Program-made: the position numbers and the translations under genes | Notes under the pieces: generated by a model | The model's database searches: none | The model's input: only the letters and a program-made list of their open reading frames with translations | Told to the model about the DNA's origin: nothing | Part shown: positions 34,650-46,000 of the stretch, one piece after another | Position numbering within the stretch: position 1 is the first letter of the stretch | How the letters are laid out: each line of letters starts with the position of its first letter | Assembly (NCBI GenBank): GCA_029204045.2 | Contig: CM055065.1 | Location: 52,189,398-52,253,397, forward strand | Reading direction: 5' to 3' | DNA from: Tillandsia leiboldiana | Taxonomy: Eukaryota; Streptophyta; Magnoliopsida; Poales; Bromeliaceae | DNA: 64,000 bases

Positions 34650-37600
34650 ATGGCCACTTCGATCCCTAAACACTCCTCAAAGCTCTCCAAACCCTCGTCC
34701 CAATCCCCCATTCCCAATCCCGTTCCCCCCTCTTCCTCTTCTTCCTTTCTTACAATGGCGGAGCTCAAATCCCGCGCCCACGCTGCAGTGGCCAAGCTCT
34801 CCGACCGCGACACCCACCACATTGCCATTGACGACCTCGAGAAGCTCATCGGAACCCTTGCCCCCGAGGGCGTGGCCACGCTCGTCGCCGTGCTCGCCCA
34901 CGACCCCCCCGCGCCGCCCCCCTCCGCCGCCGCGCGCCGCGAATCCCTCCGCCTCCTCGCCGCCCTCTGCGCCACCCACCCTGGCGCCGCCGCCAAGCAC
35001 ATCCCGAGGATCGTCGCCCACCTCGTCAAGCGCGTCAGAGACCCCGCCTCCGACACTTCAGTCCGCGACGCCGCACGCGACGCCGCCGGGTGCCTCTCGG
35101 CCCTCTACCTCCGCCCCGATGCCTCCGATGGCGAGTCCTTTTCTCCGGAGGCGGCGGCGGCGGTGTTCGTGAGGCCGCTGCTGGAGGCGATGGCGGATCA
35201 GACCAAGGCGGTGCAGGCGGGGGCGGCGGCGTGCCTCGCAAAAGTTGTGGAGTGCGCAGGGCCCAGCAGGGACGGGTTCACCACGGCGGCGTTCCGGAAG
35301 CTGTGCCCGCGAATGTGCAAATTGCTTAGTGTGGAGAGCTTCCTCGCCAAGGGGGCCTTGCTCTCTGTTGTTTCCAGCTTGGCTCAGGTTCGTTGCCCAT
35401 TTGGAATTTGGTTCTTCATTAGTGGGATATATGTAATTGTAGTTGCCTTTCCAATTAGATCACTTTCTCTGTGTTTTTGTGTGTCAAAGTTGTGAACTTT
35501 CATATGTTTTCTAGTTTATATATATGATCACATATAACCTTCATTGTGTAAGTTTAGTTCGCGGATATACTATGGTTATCTTCTTATGAAAATGTTTGGC
35601 ATTAGGTAGGAGCAATTAGTTCCCAGAATATGCAACAAGTGTTACACAGCATTCACGAATGTCTCGAGAGCAGTGATTGGGCTACTCGTAAGGCCGCTGC
35701 TGATACGTTATGCGTGTTATCCGCTCATTCAAGTTATTTGATTGGTGATGGAGCTGCCCCGACGATAGCTGCTCTTGAGGCTTGTCGTTTCGATAAGGTC
35801 GCTTTGCGTTTCTTAATTGCTATCGAAGCTGAATGTGTTGGGCATTTTAAAGTTTTTGCCTTGTCTTTTTCAGGTGAAACCTGTTAGAGATAGCATGATT
35901 GAAGCATTGCAGTTATTAAATAAAATAAAAGGAGAAGATGCAAATTCTGAAGATCCATTAGGTGTTTACTACATATTGTAATTGTTTGTTCAATAAGCAT
36001 TTTAAGATTAATTGCTTGACATTGAATTTCCTCATGTAATTTTGATGTGCAAATTGCTGCAGGTGGTAACAATTGCCAATCAGTTGTTACCGAAGCAAAC
36101 TTGGATTACAAAGATTTAAATGTCAGCTGTGAAAGATCAGAATTTTCCAAAGATCTATCTCCTAATTCTTCACCTAAAGGACAAGGCAGTTGCATACCAG
36201 AAAAAGGGGCGAAGAAAAAAGCACCTTCTTTGCGCGACAAGGGGTTAAATCCTGAATTTTTTCGAAGTCTTGAAAAGAGGGCTAAAGATGAATTATCTGT
36301 TGAAGTGGTGCTACCTTGTAAAAAACCTGTTGAATGTTCCCAGTCACAAGATGAAGAAGAACCAGAAATGGAAAATGGTGATTCTAATGATCCAGAAAAA
36401 AATGATGGTTTTGTAGATCTTAAGTTAAATCAAACTCATGGGCACACCAATGATAATTCTCAAAGGATCGAGAAAAGAATAGGGTCGTATAATAAGCTGC
36501 ACTATGCAAAATGCAGAGGATCGGAAGGAAATGTTGATGAAGTGGTGAGCAACAGAACGAATTGGTCGACCATTCAGAGGCAGTTGTCACAATTAGAGCG
36601 GCAGCAGGCCAGTCTCATGAACATGTTGCAGGTTTGCCCAAAACTAGAATTAATTATATCTACCTTTTCCCATTATTAGACCAAAATATATTATAAATGA
36701 TTAAATTCATACTATTTGCTTATTGATTTCTAGTTGGCATGCATATTTTATATCACAAGTGTGTCTATCAAAATTCTAGGGGGTAAATCATTTTAAAAAA
36801 AAATCTGAACTTTTCTATACCCAGTAAATTTTACATTACTGATCGAAACTTCAACTGTGCAACCTGATATCTCTTCATTATACCAAAACTAGTTGCCAGA
36901 AGTTGCGATTTTAAAATTATAAAGTATCTATAAGCTTGTACCCAAATAACCATTTTCTACTATAGCACATACTTGATTCATAGTTGATACTAAGTAGGTG
37001 TTGCAATTGTTTTCATCATTCAGGACTTTATGGGAGGCTCCCATGATAGCATGGTTAATCTAGAAAACAGAGTACAGGGTCTTGAGAGAGTTGTTGAAGA
37101 GATGGCTAGGGATTTCTCAATACCATACTCCGCTCGATCTTCCAGCAATTATAATAGCTTTCATGAGTATTCCACCTCGAAGTATATGTTCTCACGAGGA
37201 AGAGACCTTTTCTGGAAATCAGAATCCGAAGCAAGGGATTCACATTCACATTTGTATGCCATGAGAAATGGAGTTATGAACAGTCAGAGAGCGTGGGGTA
37301 AGGGAGAAGGACCACTAAAGCTAGGTGAGGGCCCTTCTGCAAGAAGTGTATGGCGAGCCTCAAAGGATGAGGCTACTTTGGAAGCCATTCGGGTAGCTGG
37401 TGAAGATAACATAACTTCTAGGGTTACCACGAGAGCAATTGATTCTATTCAGGTTGGTGATTTGGATTCTGCATATGGCGAGATTCTTTCATCTGGGGAT
37501 GCTCTACTTCTTGTTAAGTTGATGGACGATACTGGTCCTGTTTTCGACCGGCTTTCGAGTGATGTAGCGAATTACGTGTTAAATGCAATTGGAGAGTTTC

Positions 37601-38270
37601 TTTTGGAACAGCGTTTCTTTCATATAGCTCTGCATTGGCTTCAGCAGGTAAGCTTCTTGTTATGCTGCTCTATCTGTTAATGTTCGAATGTGTGTTCTTT
37701 AGCTAATAAATAGTTTCTGCAGTTTACACCTGCTACTGTATGGCGTATTATGAGCTGAACCTCCTGTATACATTGGACAGGCATATACTGCATATTTATT
37801 TCAAGTATTTTTTTTCCCTCCATTTTAGAGCAGTTTCTGCAAGAAATTTTGTTTTATTGAATATATATATTGATGTTTTACATCTACTTATCTACTTAAT
37901 TTTCAATTAGTTGCAGCAAAAGATTTTCACTGATGAGTAGAAAAAGAGCTAGAATGCTACATGCTATTGGTTCTTTACTTACTATATAGTTGTTATATAA
38001 AGAGCCCTGCCTATCCCCCTCACCAAGTTTCATTTTCCTGTATTATTTTCTTATTTCCTGGTTTTTCCAATGCAGTTGACTGATCTAGTTGTGGAGAATG
38101 GAGCTGATTTTCTTCGCATACCCCCTGAAGGGAAAAGAGAGATATTGTCGAACCTTCATGAAACTTCAATAATTGGACATCCAGAGGATTTTGAGGGGCC
38201 AACTCCACATCAGATAATGATGCAGTTGGCGTCAACATGGAAAATCAATTTACTACAGCTAATCAAGTAG
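34650..38270 (+). CDS. TOR1L: TORTIFOLIA1/SPIRAL2-like microtubule-associated protein
   Basis: Plant-specific HEAT-repeat protein that binds cortical microtubules and affects cell and organ growth direction. Six exons (34650-35387, 35606-35797, 35874-35961, 36063-36631, 37024-37647, 38076-38270) keep one frame and give 801 residues, close to family length. HEAT repeats fill the GC-rich first exon and exon 2 (about residues 37-330), a charged linker follows, then the conserved coiled-coil block with LENRVQGLERVVEEMARDFS at about residue 475, and a C-terminal helical domain (TRAIDSIQVGDLDSAYGEIL and following). The first ATG at 34650 is used; an in-frame ATG at residue 36 is an alternative. A possible extra last exon at 38468-38549 would replace the last two residues. 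It ends tail to tail with the kinase gene. Confidence 0.9.
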
Positions 38271-39152
38271 AAGTATTTAGCTGGTTTCTTTCTTTGTAGC
38301 AATTATTTCCTGGTAAATGAGATTAAAAAAGGAAGAACTGTAGACTCACGGAGTACAAAAGGATGGTTAATGTACATGTATTAATAAAGATTCCTTGTTT
38401 GAAGTTTTCTTCTCTCTAGAAGGAACCACCATCTCATCTCTTTTGCTGATTTAAATTTCTTTCCCAGGCAAACACACAAGGATGCTAGAAGTGGTAGAGA
38501 TGAAGAACTTAAAACTTGTTTTGGGATGCTGATCAGGCAAGTAATCTAGCAGCAGTGTTTCGATTGAATTTTAATTAGTTTGTAAGGGTTTCTTTTGCTC
38601 AATCCTTTTCTGGTCATACTCAGTTTTGTATTGACTACTTTGGATATTGGGCTATAATTCTTTCCAATTCAAAACTTCACTGTCAGCCCAGTGAAGCTTG
38701 AAATGTGTAGTAGACGTAGCATATAATATATTTCTTTCATTGTTTTGGTGTTCATACAGCAATGGTTCATTTCCTACTACTATATGATGATTACATAGTT
38801 TGGTAAACAGTTAGTTTGTTTAGGAGTTTGATTTGAAGCATAGTGTAAGCTCATAACATAAAAAGCACTTGGTGCTTCTTCAAACATCTTTATTCAACAC
38901 TACTGCAAAAGCTCCATTTGGGCCAAACTGGCTCTAATTGATGAAAAACTCCGTAAAGAAATTACAAAGGCTCCATATTAACACCACTATATGTGTGGAT
39001 CTTTGCATTACAAGATCAAAGCATATTGAACTCCTACTACAACTTTTAAATAATGCAGAGCAGTCATAACATGAGATCTCACAGCTTCTTAGTCTCCTTT
39101 CCCCCTGGTCTCTTGCATATCTTTAGTTGTCCCTACAAATTTGTATCAACAC
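38271..39152. other. convergent 3' regions of TOR1L and the kinase gene
   Basis: No independent gene is seen. 38468-38549 could be an alternative TOR1L terminal exon (see that entry). The last ~80 bases are the probable kinase 3'UTR. Confidence 0.5.
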
Positions 39153-41539
39153 TTATTTATTTGAAGAAACCAACTCTCCCTCATCATTTAGCATAAACAG
39201 TAATTTACCGTCGGCATTGTCCCCATTGTTTTTGCACTCTACGTGCTTTGGAAGAGAAAACTTCTGATGAATAGACTCTTTAGATTCTTCTAGGTTGCCG
39301 TAGTTTGGATCAGCGAGATACTCGAGAGCCGTTACAACATCGCTAATTAGGGGCCGACTATTCCCCTCTTCTTGAAGGCACATTGCAGCGATTGCTAGAG
39401 CTTGGTATAGGCCCTTCATAGGGTAGTTCCCTTGTAGCAGTGGATCTGCCATTTGCACAAACTTTTTCTTGTCCTTAAATAGTGGCTCAGCCTGTGTATT
39501 TGCATAATAAACAAGTATATTGAAACTGAAGTTCATGAAAATGTTTCTCATAGTTAGTTTTAGAGAGATCTACGCTTTATTAACTTTTAAGTTATGAAAT
39601 TATAAACATTTATGGTGCTAAAAGATGTACGCATTTTAGCTTGAAACTTACCCAACGAACTAGGAGTTGCTCGCGAGTTGGCTTCGTGGTGTCGATTGCC
39701 TTCCTTCCTGTGATGAGCTCCAGGAGCATAACCCCATAACTGTACACATCCGACATCTTCGTCAATTGACCTGTTAATGCATACTCTGGAGCACAATACC
39801 CATAGGTGCCCATCACCCTAGTTGAAACATGGCTCTTGTCGCCGACCGGACCGAGCTTAGCTAACCCAAAATCAGATAACTTCGGGTTGAACTCTTCATC
39901 AAGTAGTATGTTCGATGCTTTAAGATCTCGGTATATAACTGGTGGGCTGGCTATGTCGTGTAAGTACTCGAGGCCTTTCGCTGCGCCTGCTGCGATCTTC
40001 ATTCTAGTAATCCAATCTAATGGCTTCTGGCTTGCTGATATATCTGTTAGACAAGTGAAAATGGAATATTTGGTTTATTAGATATGGATATCTTTGATCA
40101 TCATGAAATATTGAAGCTTGTAAAAACTGTGTGGGTAACTTGCATCAAGGTTACCCAACCTTTCACTTGTTGCATTTACTTACTATCCTTGACATTTTGT
40201 TTCAATCTTATCCTTTCAGTGAATTGTATCTGTCAAATTGGACAGAATTATACATGCAACCATCATCCAACTGCCAATTGAGCTATTGTTGGAGTTGTTT
40301 TAGTTTTTACAAGGAAATATAGAGGTTATGGGCTTAATTTAGTACGCAATTCACCGTGAACAAGTATACCTAGGAGATGACCCTGCAATGAACCCAGAGG
40401 CATATATTCATACACTAGAATCCTTTGATCACCATCGACGCAATATCCAAGCAACTTCACGAGATTCGGGTGGTGAAGGAGGCTAAGCATTAGGACTTCG
40501 ACAAGAAACTCTCGGTTTCCCTGACCGCCATTCCTGTCGAGCTGCTTTACAGCTATAGCCTAAGGAAATTCAATGAAGATACATTAGAGACAATTCTTGT
40601 TGAGGATTGAACTGAAAATCGTAAAAGTTCGGCAACTAGAAATGGTGTTGTTACTTGATTGGTATCCTCAAGGCATCCTTTGTACACTCTTCCGAATCCG
40701 CCCTCACCTAGCAGGTTCCCCGAGCAGAAGTTCTTCGTTGCTGCTGCGAGTTGCTGGAATGTGAATACGCGTGCCGCGATGTTTTGGTTGCCGATTCTTA
40801 GTATCTCCTCGGTTGCCGACCTATGCTTGATGCTATCTGCAATTGTATAGTTATTCTGAGCTCCAAGAAAGGTAAAGCAAAACATTGAATTTTCGTTTTT
40901 ATTTTTATTTTTTGATCAAGTTCTGTGAATTGTGAATGCTTTGTGAATGTTTGTTGTGTTTGATCTGTCAATTCCTGTTTTTCTTTTTTTCTTTTTTTCC
41001 TCCCCTTCTGAAATTTAGTTCTCTCCATTCTGAAATTGTTGTTCACATGTTAATATCATAATTCTCCATGTTCATATCAAAGAATAAGGAAATTTTGATA
41101 AATCATATCAACAAATTAATGAACATTTTTTAGTACTTGAAATAATACCGGATTTGAAGGAAATATTATTGACGAGTTTCGTGAGCCCATTTCCTCTCTT
41201 CTTCTCCTTTCTCTTCCTGAAGAACCTCCTCTCCTTCCTCTTCCGCTCCGGCTTCGGCCTTTCCTCTGGCAATTTTGTGCGACAGAAACATCCGACCGTT
41301 TTTGTCTTCGTCTCTGACTTGGATCTCTCCTCAGGCAATTTTGTGCGACTGAAGCATCCGAGCAGTTTTGGCTTCGTCTCTGGCTTCGACCTCTCCTCCG
41401 GTAATTTTGATCGACAGAGACATCCAAGCAATTTTGGCTTCGTCTCTGGTTTCAACCTCTCCTTCGATAATTTTGCACAACAACAAAAGCATTTAAACGT
41501 TTTCTCCGCTCTCCGCTTTGTGCTACTCAAAAATCCCAT
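39153..41539 (-). CDS. receptor-like cytoplasmic kinase, RLCK-VII/PBL type
   Basis: Serine/threonine kinase of the group that relays signals from receptor kinases at the plasma membrane. Exons 41539-41149, 40860-40655, 40559-40370, 40043-39652 and 39491-39153 join to 505 residues. It starts MGFLSS, an N-myristoylation context (Gly2), followed by CFCCC, possible palmitoylation cysteines. Residues ~20-115 form four tandem repeats of about 22 residues (KLPEERSKPETKPKLLGCF-type). The kinase shows GEGGFGRVYKG (182-192), Lys204, YRDLK with Asp302, DFG (320-322) and a GTYGYCAPEY activation segment. An in-frame ATG at 41602 is less likely because it would hide the Gly2 signal. The intron 1 acceptor (TTGGAG|CTCAG) was chosen because it keeps the frame. 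It lies downstream of, and on the same strand as, the PMD gene. Confidence 0.9.
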
Positions 41540-43017
41540 CAAGAATTTTCCTTCTCCCGTGGATCGACCCGAGAGTGCATCCACTCTCGAGACGAACCAC
41601 ACGATACGATACAGAGAAAAAACTAGCTTATTGAAGAGAGAATGAGAAAAAAAAAAGAGAGAGAATCTCTCACCCCTCTCTCTCTCTCTCTTCCCCTTAT
41701 TTTTCTGGTGGTACGAGAGGGAGAGAGGGAACTAATTTTGGGAAAAGTTTTAGTTGCAGGGATTTTTGTTTGTGTAGTTATTTATTTATTTATTTATTTA
41801 TTTATTTTAAGGGGCATGAGATTTTGGTGGAAAATGAGAGGGTGGTAGTTTCAATACAGGTGGAGGGAGAAGACCTTTCCTTCAACGGCCATTTGAATTG
41901 CTTTGGTGTGGTGTTAGTTTTATACACCGAAAGCCATGACATTCATGCCTTTGACTCTCCCTCTCTCTCTCTCTATTTGTACAGGACATGATGATGATAC
42001 AGAGATGAGACTAAAGAGGAGGTTGGTTTCTGCATGAGAAGAGACTCCATTTTAGGTACAACTGAAAACTTTCTCTATAATTCTAATCCATATGATAACA
42101 ATCATTGGAGTAACCCACCGAGAGCATCGCAAAAAGATATCCAGTACTAGAAACATTATTATATCAACTTGAAGAACAGTAAAGAGAAACTACTCTTGGA
42201 TTTGGATTCAGTGATTCAATCAACTGAGACAAATTGCATACAAGCAAAAGTGTGTCAGAACCTAAATCAGTCCATTGAAGATTTCAGAATTGGCAAATAA
42301 AATTTGATGCAAGAAAATTGTCCCTGCATGTTGTATAGCAGGAAATGCAACAGTCTGAACAAAAGTACTAGTCATCACAATATTCACAACAAAACATCAA
42401 ATTATATATGTACATTAAAAAGCCGAGATCCGCTATCCATATACAGCTTTAACATTACTTGGTGATTGTAATATACAAGGCGATTACATATCGAGTCAGC
42501 AACTTAACAAATCTAAGCTTATTCATCAAATGATTTGCATTCAACATTACTCAAGTCACCCATATTAGCTGAAGTTAGAGAAAAGAAGGATAATTTTCTT
42601 TCCTTGTGATTCTTTCAGTCCTGTGGCTCTTCCACAAATGCTAGCGCCTTTTTCCATCCTCTGACTGATCAGATCCAACCTTGCTAATGCTAAGTACAGT
42701 ACTAATCTAGTTAGTCTTTGACAATAAATTAAACACTGAAACATTGAGAAGTTTCTGGATTAGACTACACGAGTTTGGGAATGAAAAATCAAAAGAAGAA
42801 ACAATAGTATTAAGAATCTGAGGCATAGTGACGCCACAAAATGAGTAAGACTCGAAGCATCTAACATGTAACAGCAAAAGTTATTAGCCTTCATGGTGTA
42901 ATTAGATAAATAACAAGCCAGGAGACAAGCAAAAATTAATCACCTTTACACTACCATTTCTTTTGTTAATAAAAACTAGCAACTACCAAAACATAGTTTG
43001 TGAGAGAGAAAGAACAG
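41540..43017. other. kinase promoter region and PMD gene 3' flank
   Basis: Contains (CT)n at about 41677-41692 and (TTTA)n at 41778-41806. No gene is supported. 42,400-43,017 is probably 3'UTR of the PMD gene. Confidence 0.5.
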
Positions 43018-46000
43018 TTATGACCTCAATTGCACCTCGGCCATGGACTCTAAATCCAATACTCTTGCTTCAATCGCGGCAATCTCCTCCTTCAGTTTTC
43101 TGATCTCCATTTCAAGTTTTGATTCTTTTGAGATGCAGGGAGAGTGCTTTTCCTCTATCCTTTCCACCTCATACTTCACATGTTTTGACGAAGTCACTCC
43201 TTCATTTTCCTCTACAACTATCGCTTCGACGGTAGACTTGGTTATAAATTCCTTATTGACATTCTTCAGTGTTTCCTTCTCCTCCTTATCCTTTAATGAT
43301 AGGTTAAAAGAATCCCCATCATTTCTTCTTTTATCTTCTTTCTCTGGAGCTAGAGTTCCTTCTTTTTCCTTTCTAATTTCTGTGTTGTTTTGTGATTCTC
43401 CATTATTTGTTCTCGTAACTTCTTCCATGTTTTCTTTCTGTTCCTGGCACAACTGATTACATGAATTTATTCTGTCTGAAGCGAATTCTTCATCCTTTGT
43501 TCCTTCTGCATCTTCCACAATTTCCTCAATAAGAGCTAAATCATGCGGATTACCTGCATTATTTATTCTCTGGATATCTTGAGCATCTGCCTTTTCTTCC
43601 ATGCTGCCATTCTCTTCTCCTTCACCCTCCTGTACTACAGTTATTCTATTAACGACTTCTACGATTACCTTCTCGTCCTCGCTCTTCTCTGAAATTTCCT
43701 GCTCCCCCTCTCCGTTGTTTGCCTCTGCTAATGCAACTGTTTCATGATCTTCCATCACACTTAAACAAACTGGGGATTCCCCGCCGTTGGTTCTCTTAAC
43801 ACCCTCTACAATCCCCTTGTCCTCGGCGTCCTTACTTGTTATTTCCTCCTCCTCGATGTCCTTGTTTGCTATTTCCTTTTCCTCTTCTCTCCGGCTCATC
43901 TCCTCAGTCAGAAGAGCTTCTTCAGACTCCGTCCTCCCATCATCTACTCTCTTTTCTTCTTCCTTAATTACCTCTTCTTCTTCGTCCTTCTCAACAGCTA
44001 TTTTCTTCTCCTCTCTTCGTTGGCTCGTCTCCTCAGTTGGAAGAGCTTCTTCAGACTCCGTCCTCCCATCATCTACTCTCTTTTCTTCTTCCTTAATTAC
44101 CTCTTCTTCTTCGTCCTTCTCAACAGCTATTTCCTTCTCCTCTCCTCGTTGGCTCGTCTCCTCAGTTGGAAGAGCTTCTTCAGACTCCGTCCTCCCATCA
44201 TCTACTCTCTTTTCTTCTTCCTTAATTACCTCTTCTTCTTCATCCTTCTCAACAGCTATTTCCTTCTCCTCTGCTCGTTGGCTCGTCTCCTCGGTTGGAA
44301 GAGCTTCTTCAGACTCCGTCCTCCCATCATCTACTCTCTTCTCTTCTTCCTCGACCACCTCTTCTTCTTTGCCCTTGTCAACAATTTCCATGTTCTCTCC
44401 TCCCTGATCTGCCTTCTCTAGCGGAATAACCTCCTCCGGCTCTTCTATGACAGCTGGATTACAAAGACAATCTCCATTACCTTCGACAGTCATCTTCTCT
44501 TCTTCGCCAGAAACTGCAGGTAATTCCTCATTCTCTTCTCTCTTCTTCTCCTGTTCCAGTCGAATAGTTTCTTCAGGCTCCTGCATTACATGCGGACTAC
44601 AACCGGACTCTCCATTGTCCATCATCTCAACATCTTCATTGATCTCTTCATCACTTATTTTCTTACCATCCTCAGTAAGCACTTCATCATTTTTACCTGC
44701 CACCATTTCTCGCTCTGGTGATCGATCTTCATCATTCTCCTTTGGCTCTCTATCATCCCCTTTCTCAACACATTCCACCATTTCTTTCTCATTCTCGGGC
44801 ATTGGATCAGATGGAGGAGCTTCTCCACTTGGTACTCTTTCCTCTATAAGTGCTTTCTCTTCCACGTCCGCCGTTACTGTTCCATTCTCTGGTAATCGAG
44901 CTTCTCCATCCTCCTTTTCATCTCTAACATCTAATTTTGCAACACGTTCCACCATTTCCCTCACAATTTTTGCCAATAGATCAGATGGATAAGTTTCTCC
45001 ACTTGGTGATCTCTCCTCTACTTTAGTCGCTCCTGAAGTGTTCGACTCGATCACAATTTTCTCTTTGCGCCCTCTTTTGTTCTCCTTCTTCTTACCTATT
45101 TTGGGTTCGTCGGCACGGCTCTTCTGCTTTGGAGTTTTTACAGCACTCTGTAAAGTCTCCTGAGATTTTACTCGATTCTTTTTCTTACTATTTTTCACAG
45201 CCTTCTCCTTTTTGCCCAACGGATTGGATGCAGAATTTTCTCCCCATGATATCTTTTCTCCTTCGGTTTCTACATGAGCCCTCGACTCAAGATTGATTTT
45301 CTCTTCGGACCCTTTAGCTCGCTTCTTTCTCTTATTTTCTTTGGGCTCCACTGTTTGCTTCTTTTTATTTTCTGCATCATTTAACGAAGGCTCCTGAGAT
45401 TTTACATGAATTTTCTCTTCGACCCCGTTAGCTCGCTTCCTTTTCTTATTTTCCGTTGGCTTCGCTGCATGAGTTTGCTTCTTTTTTATTTCCACAGCTT
45501 TCAACGTAGGCTCCTGAGATTTCACATGATTTTTCTCTTTGCGACCTTTAGCTCGCTTCCTTTTCTTATTTTCTTCGGGCTTCTCGACAAGATTTTTCTC
45601 TTTTCGAATTTCTACAGCATTTGCCGAAGGCTCACGGGATTTCACTCCATTCTTTTTGGCACAAACATTATGATGATTATTCATGAGCCAATCCGAAAGT
45701 GTAGCGCCGTAAACATCCGCCAATTTCCTCTTCTTACCATTAAGCAGTACCTTCCCCTTCTTCTTCTTCTTCTTTTCTGCTGTTTTCTCCTCCTGAGATC
45801 TCTTCACATTTGCTGCTGGTTCCTCTCCCTGCTTCACATCTTCTGCTACATTGCTACTACAAGCCATTATATATTGCTCCCACCATTTCGAGTATCGAAG
45901 CGTAGCACCGGATTCAACGAGTTGCCGAGGAAAATTAGATGTAAAATTCTTCGCCTTAATCTCGTAACTCTCCCATGCATCTTCCCACTCCGAATTAGCC

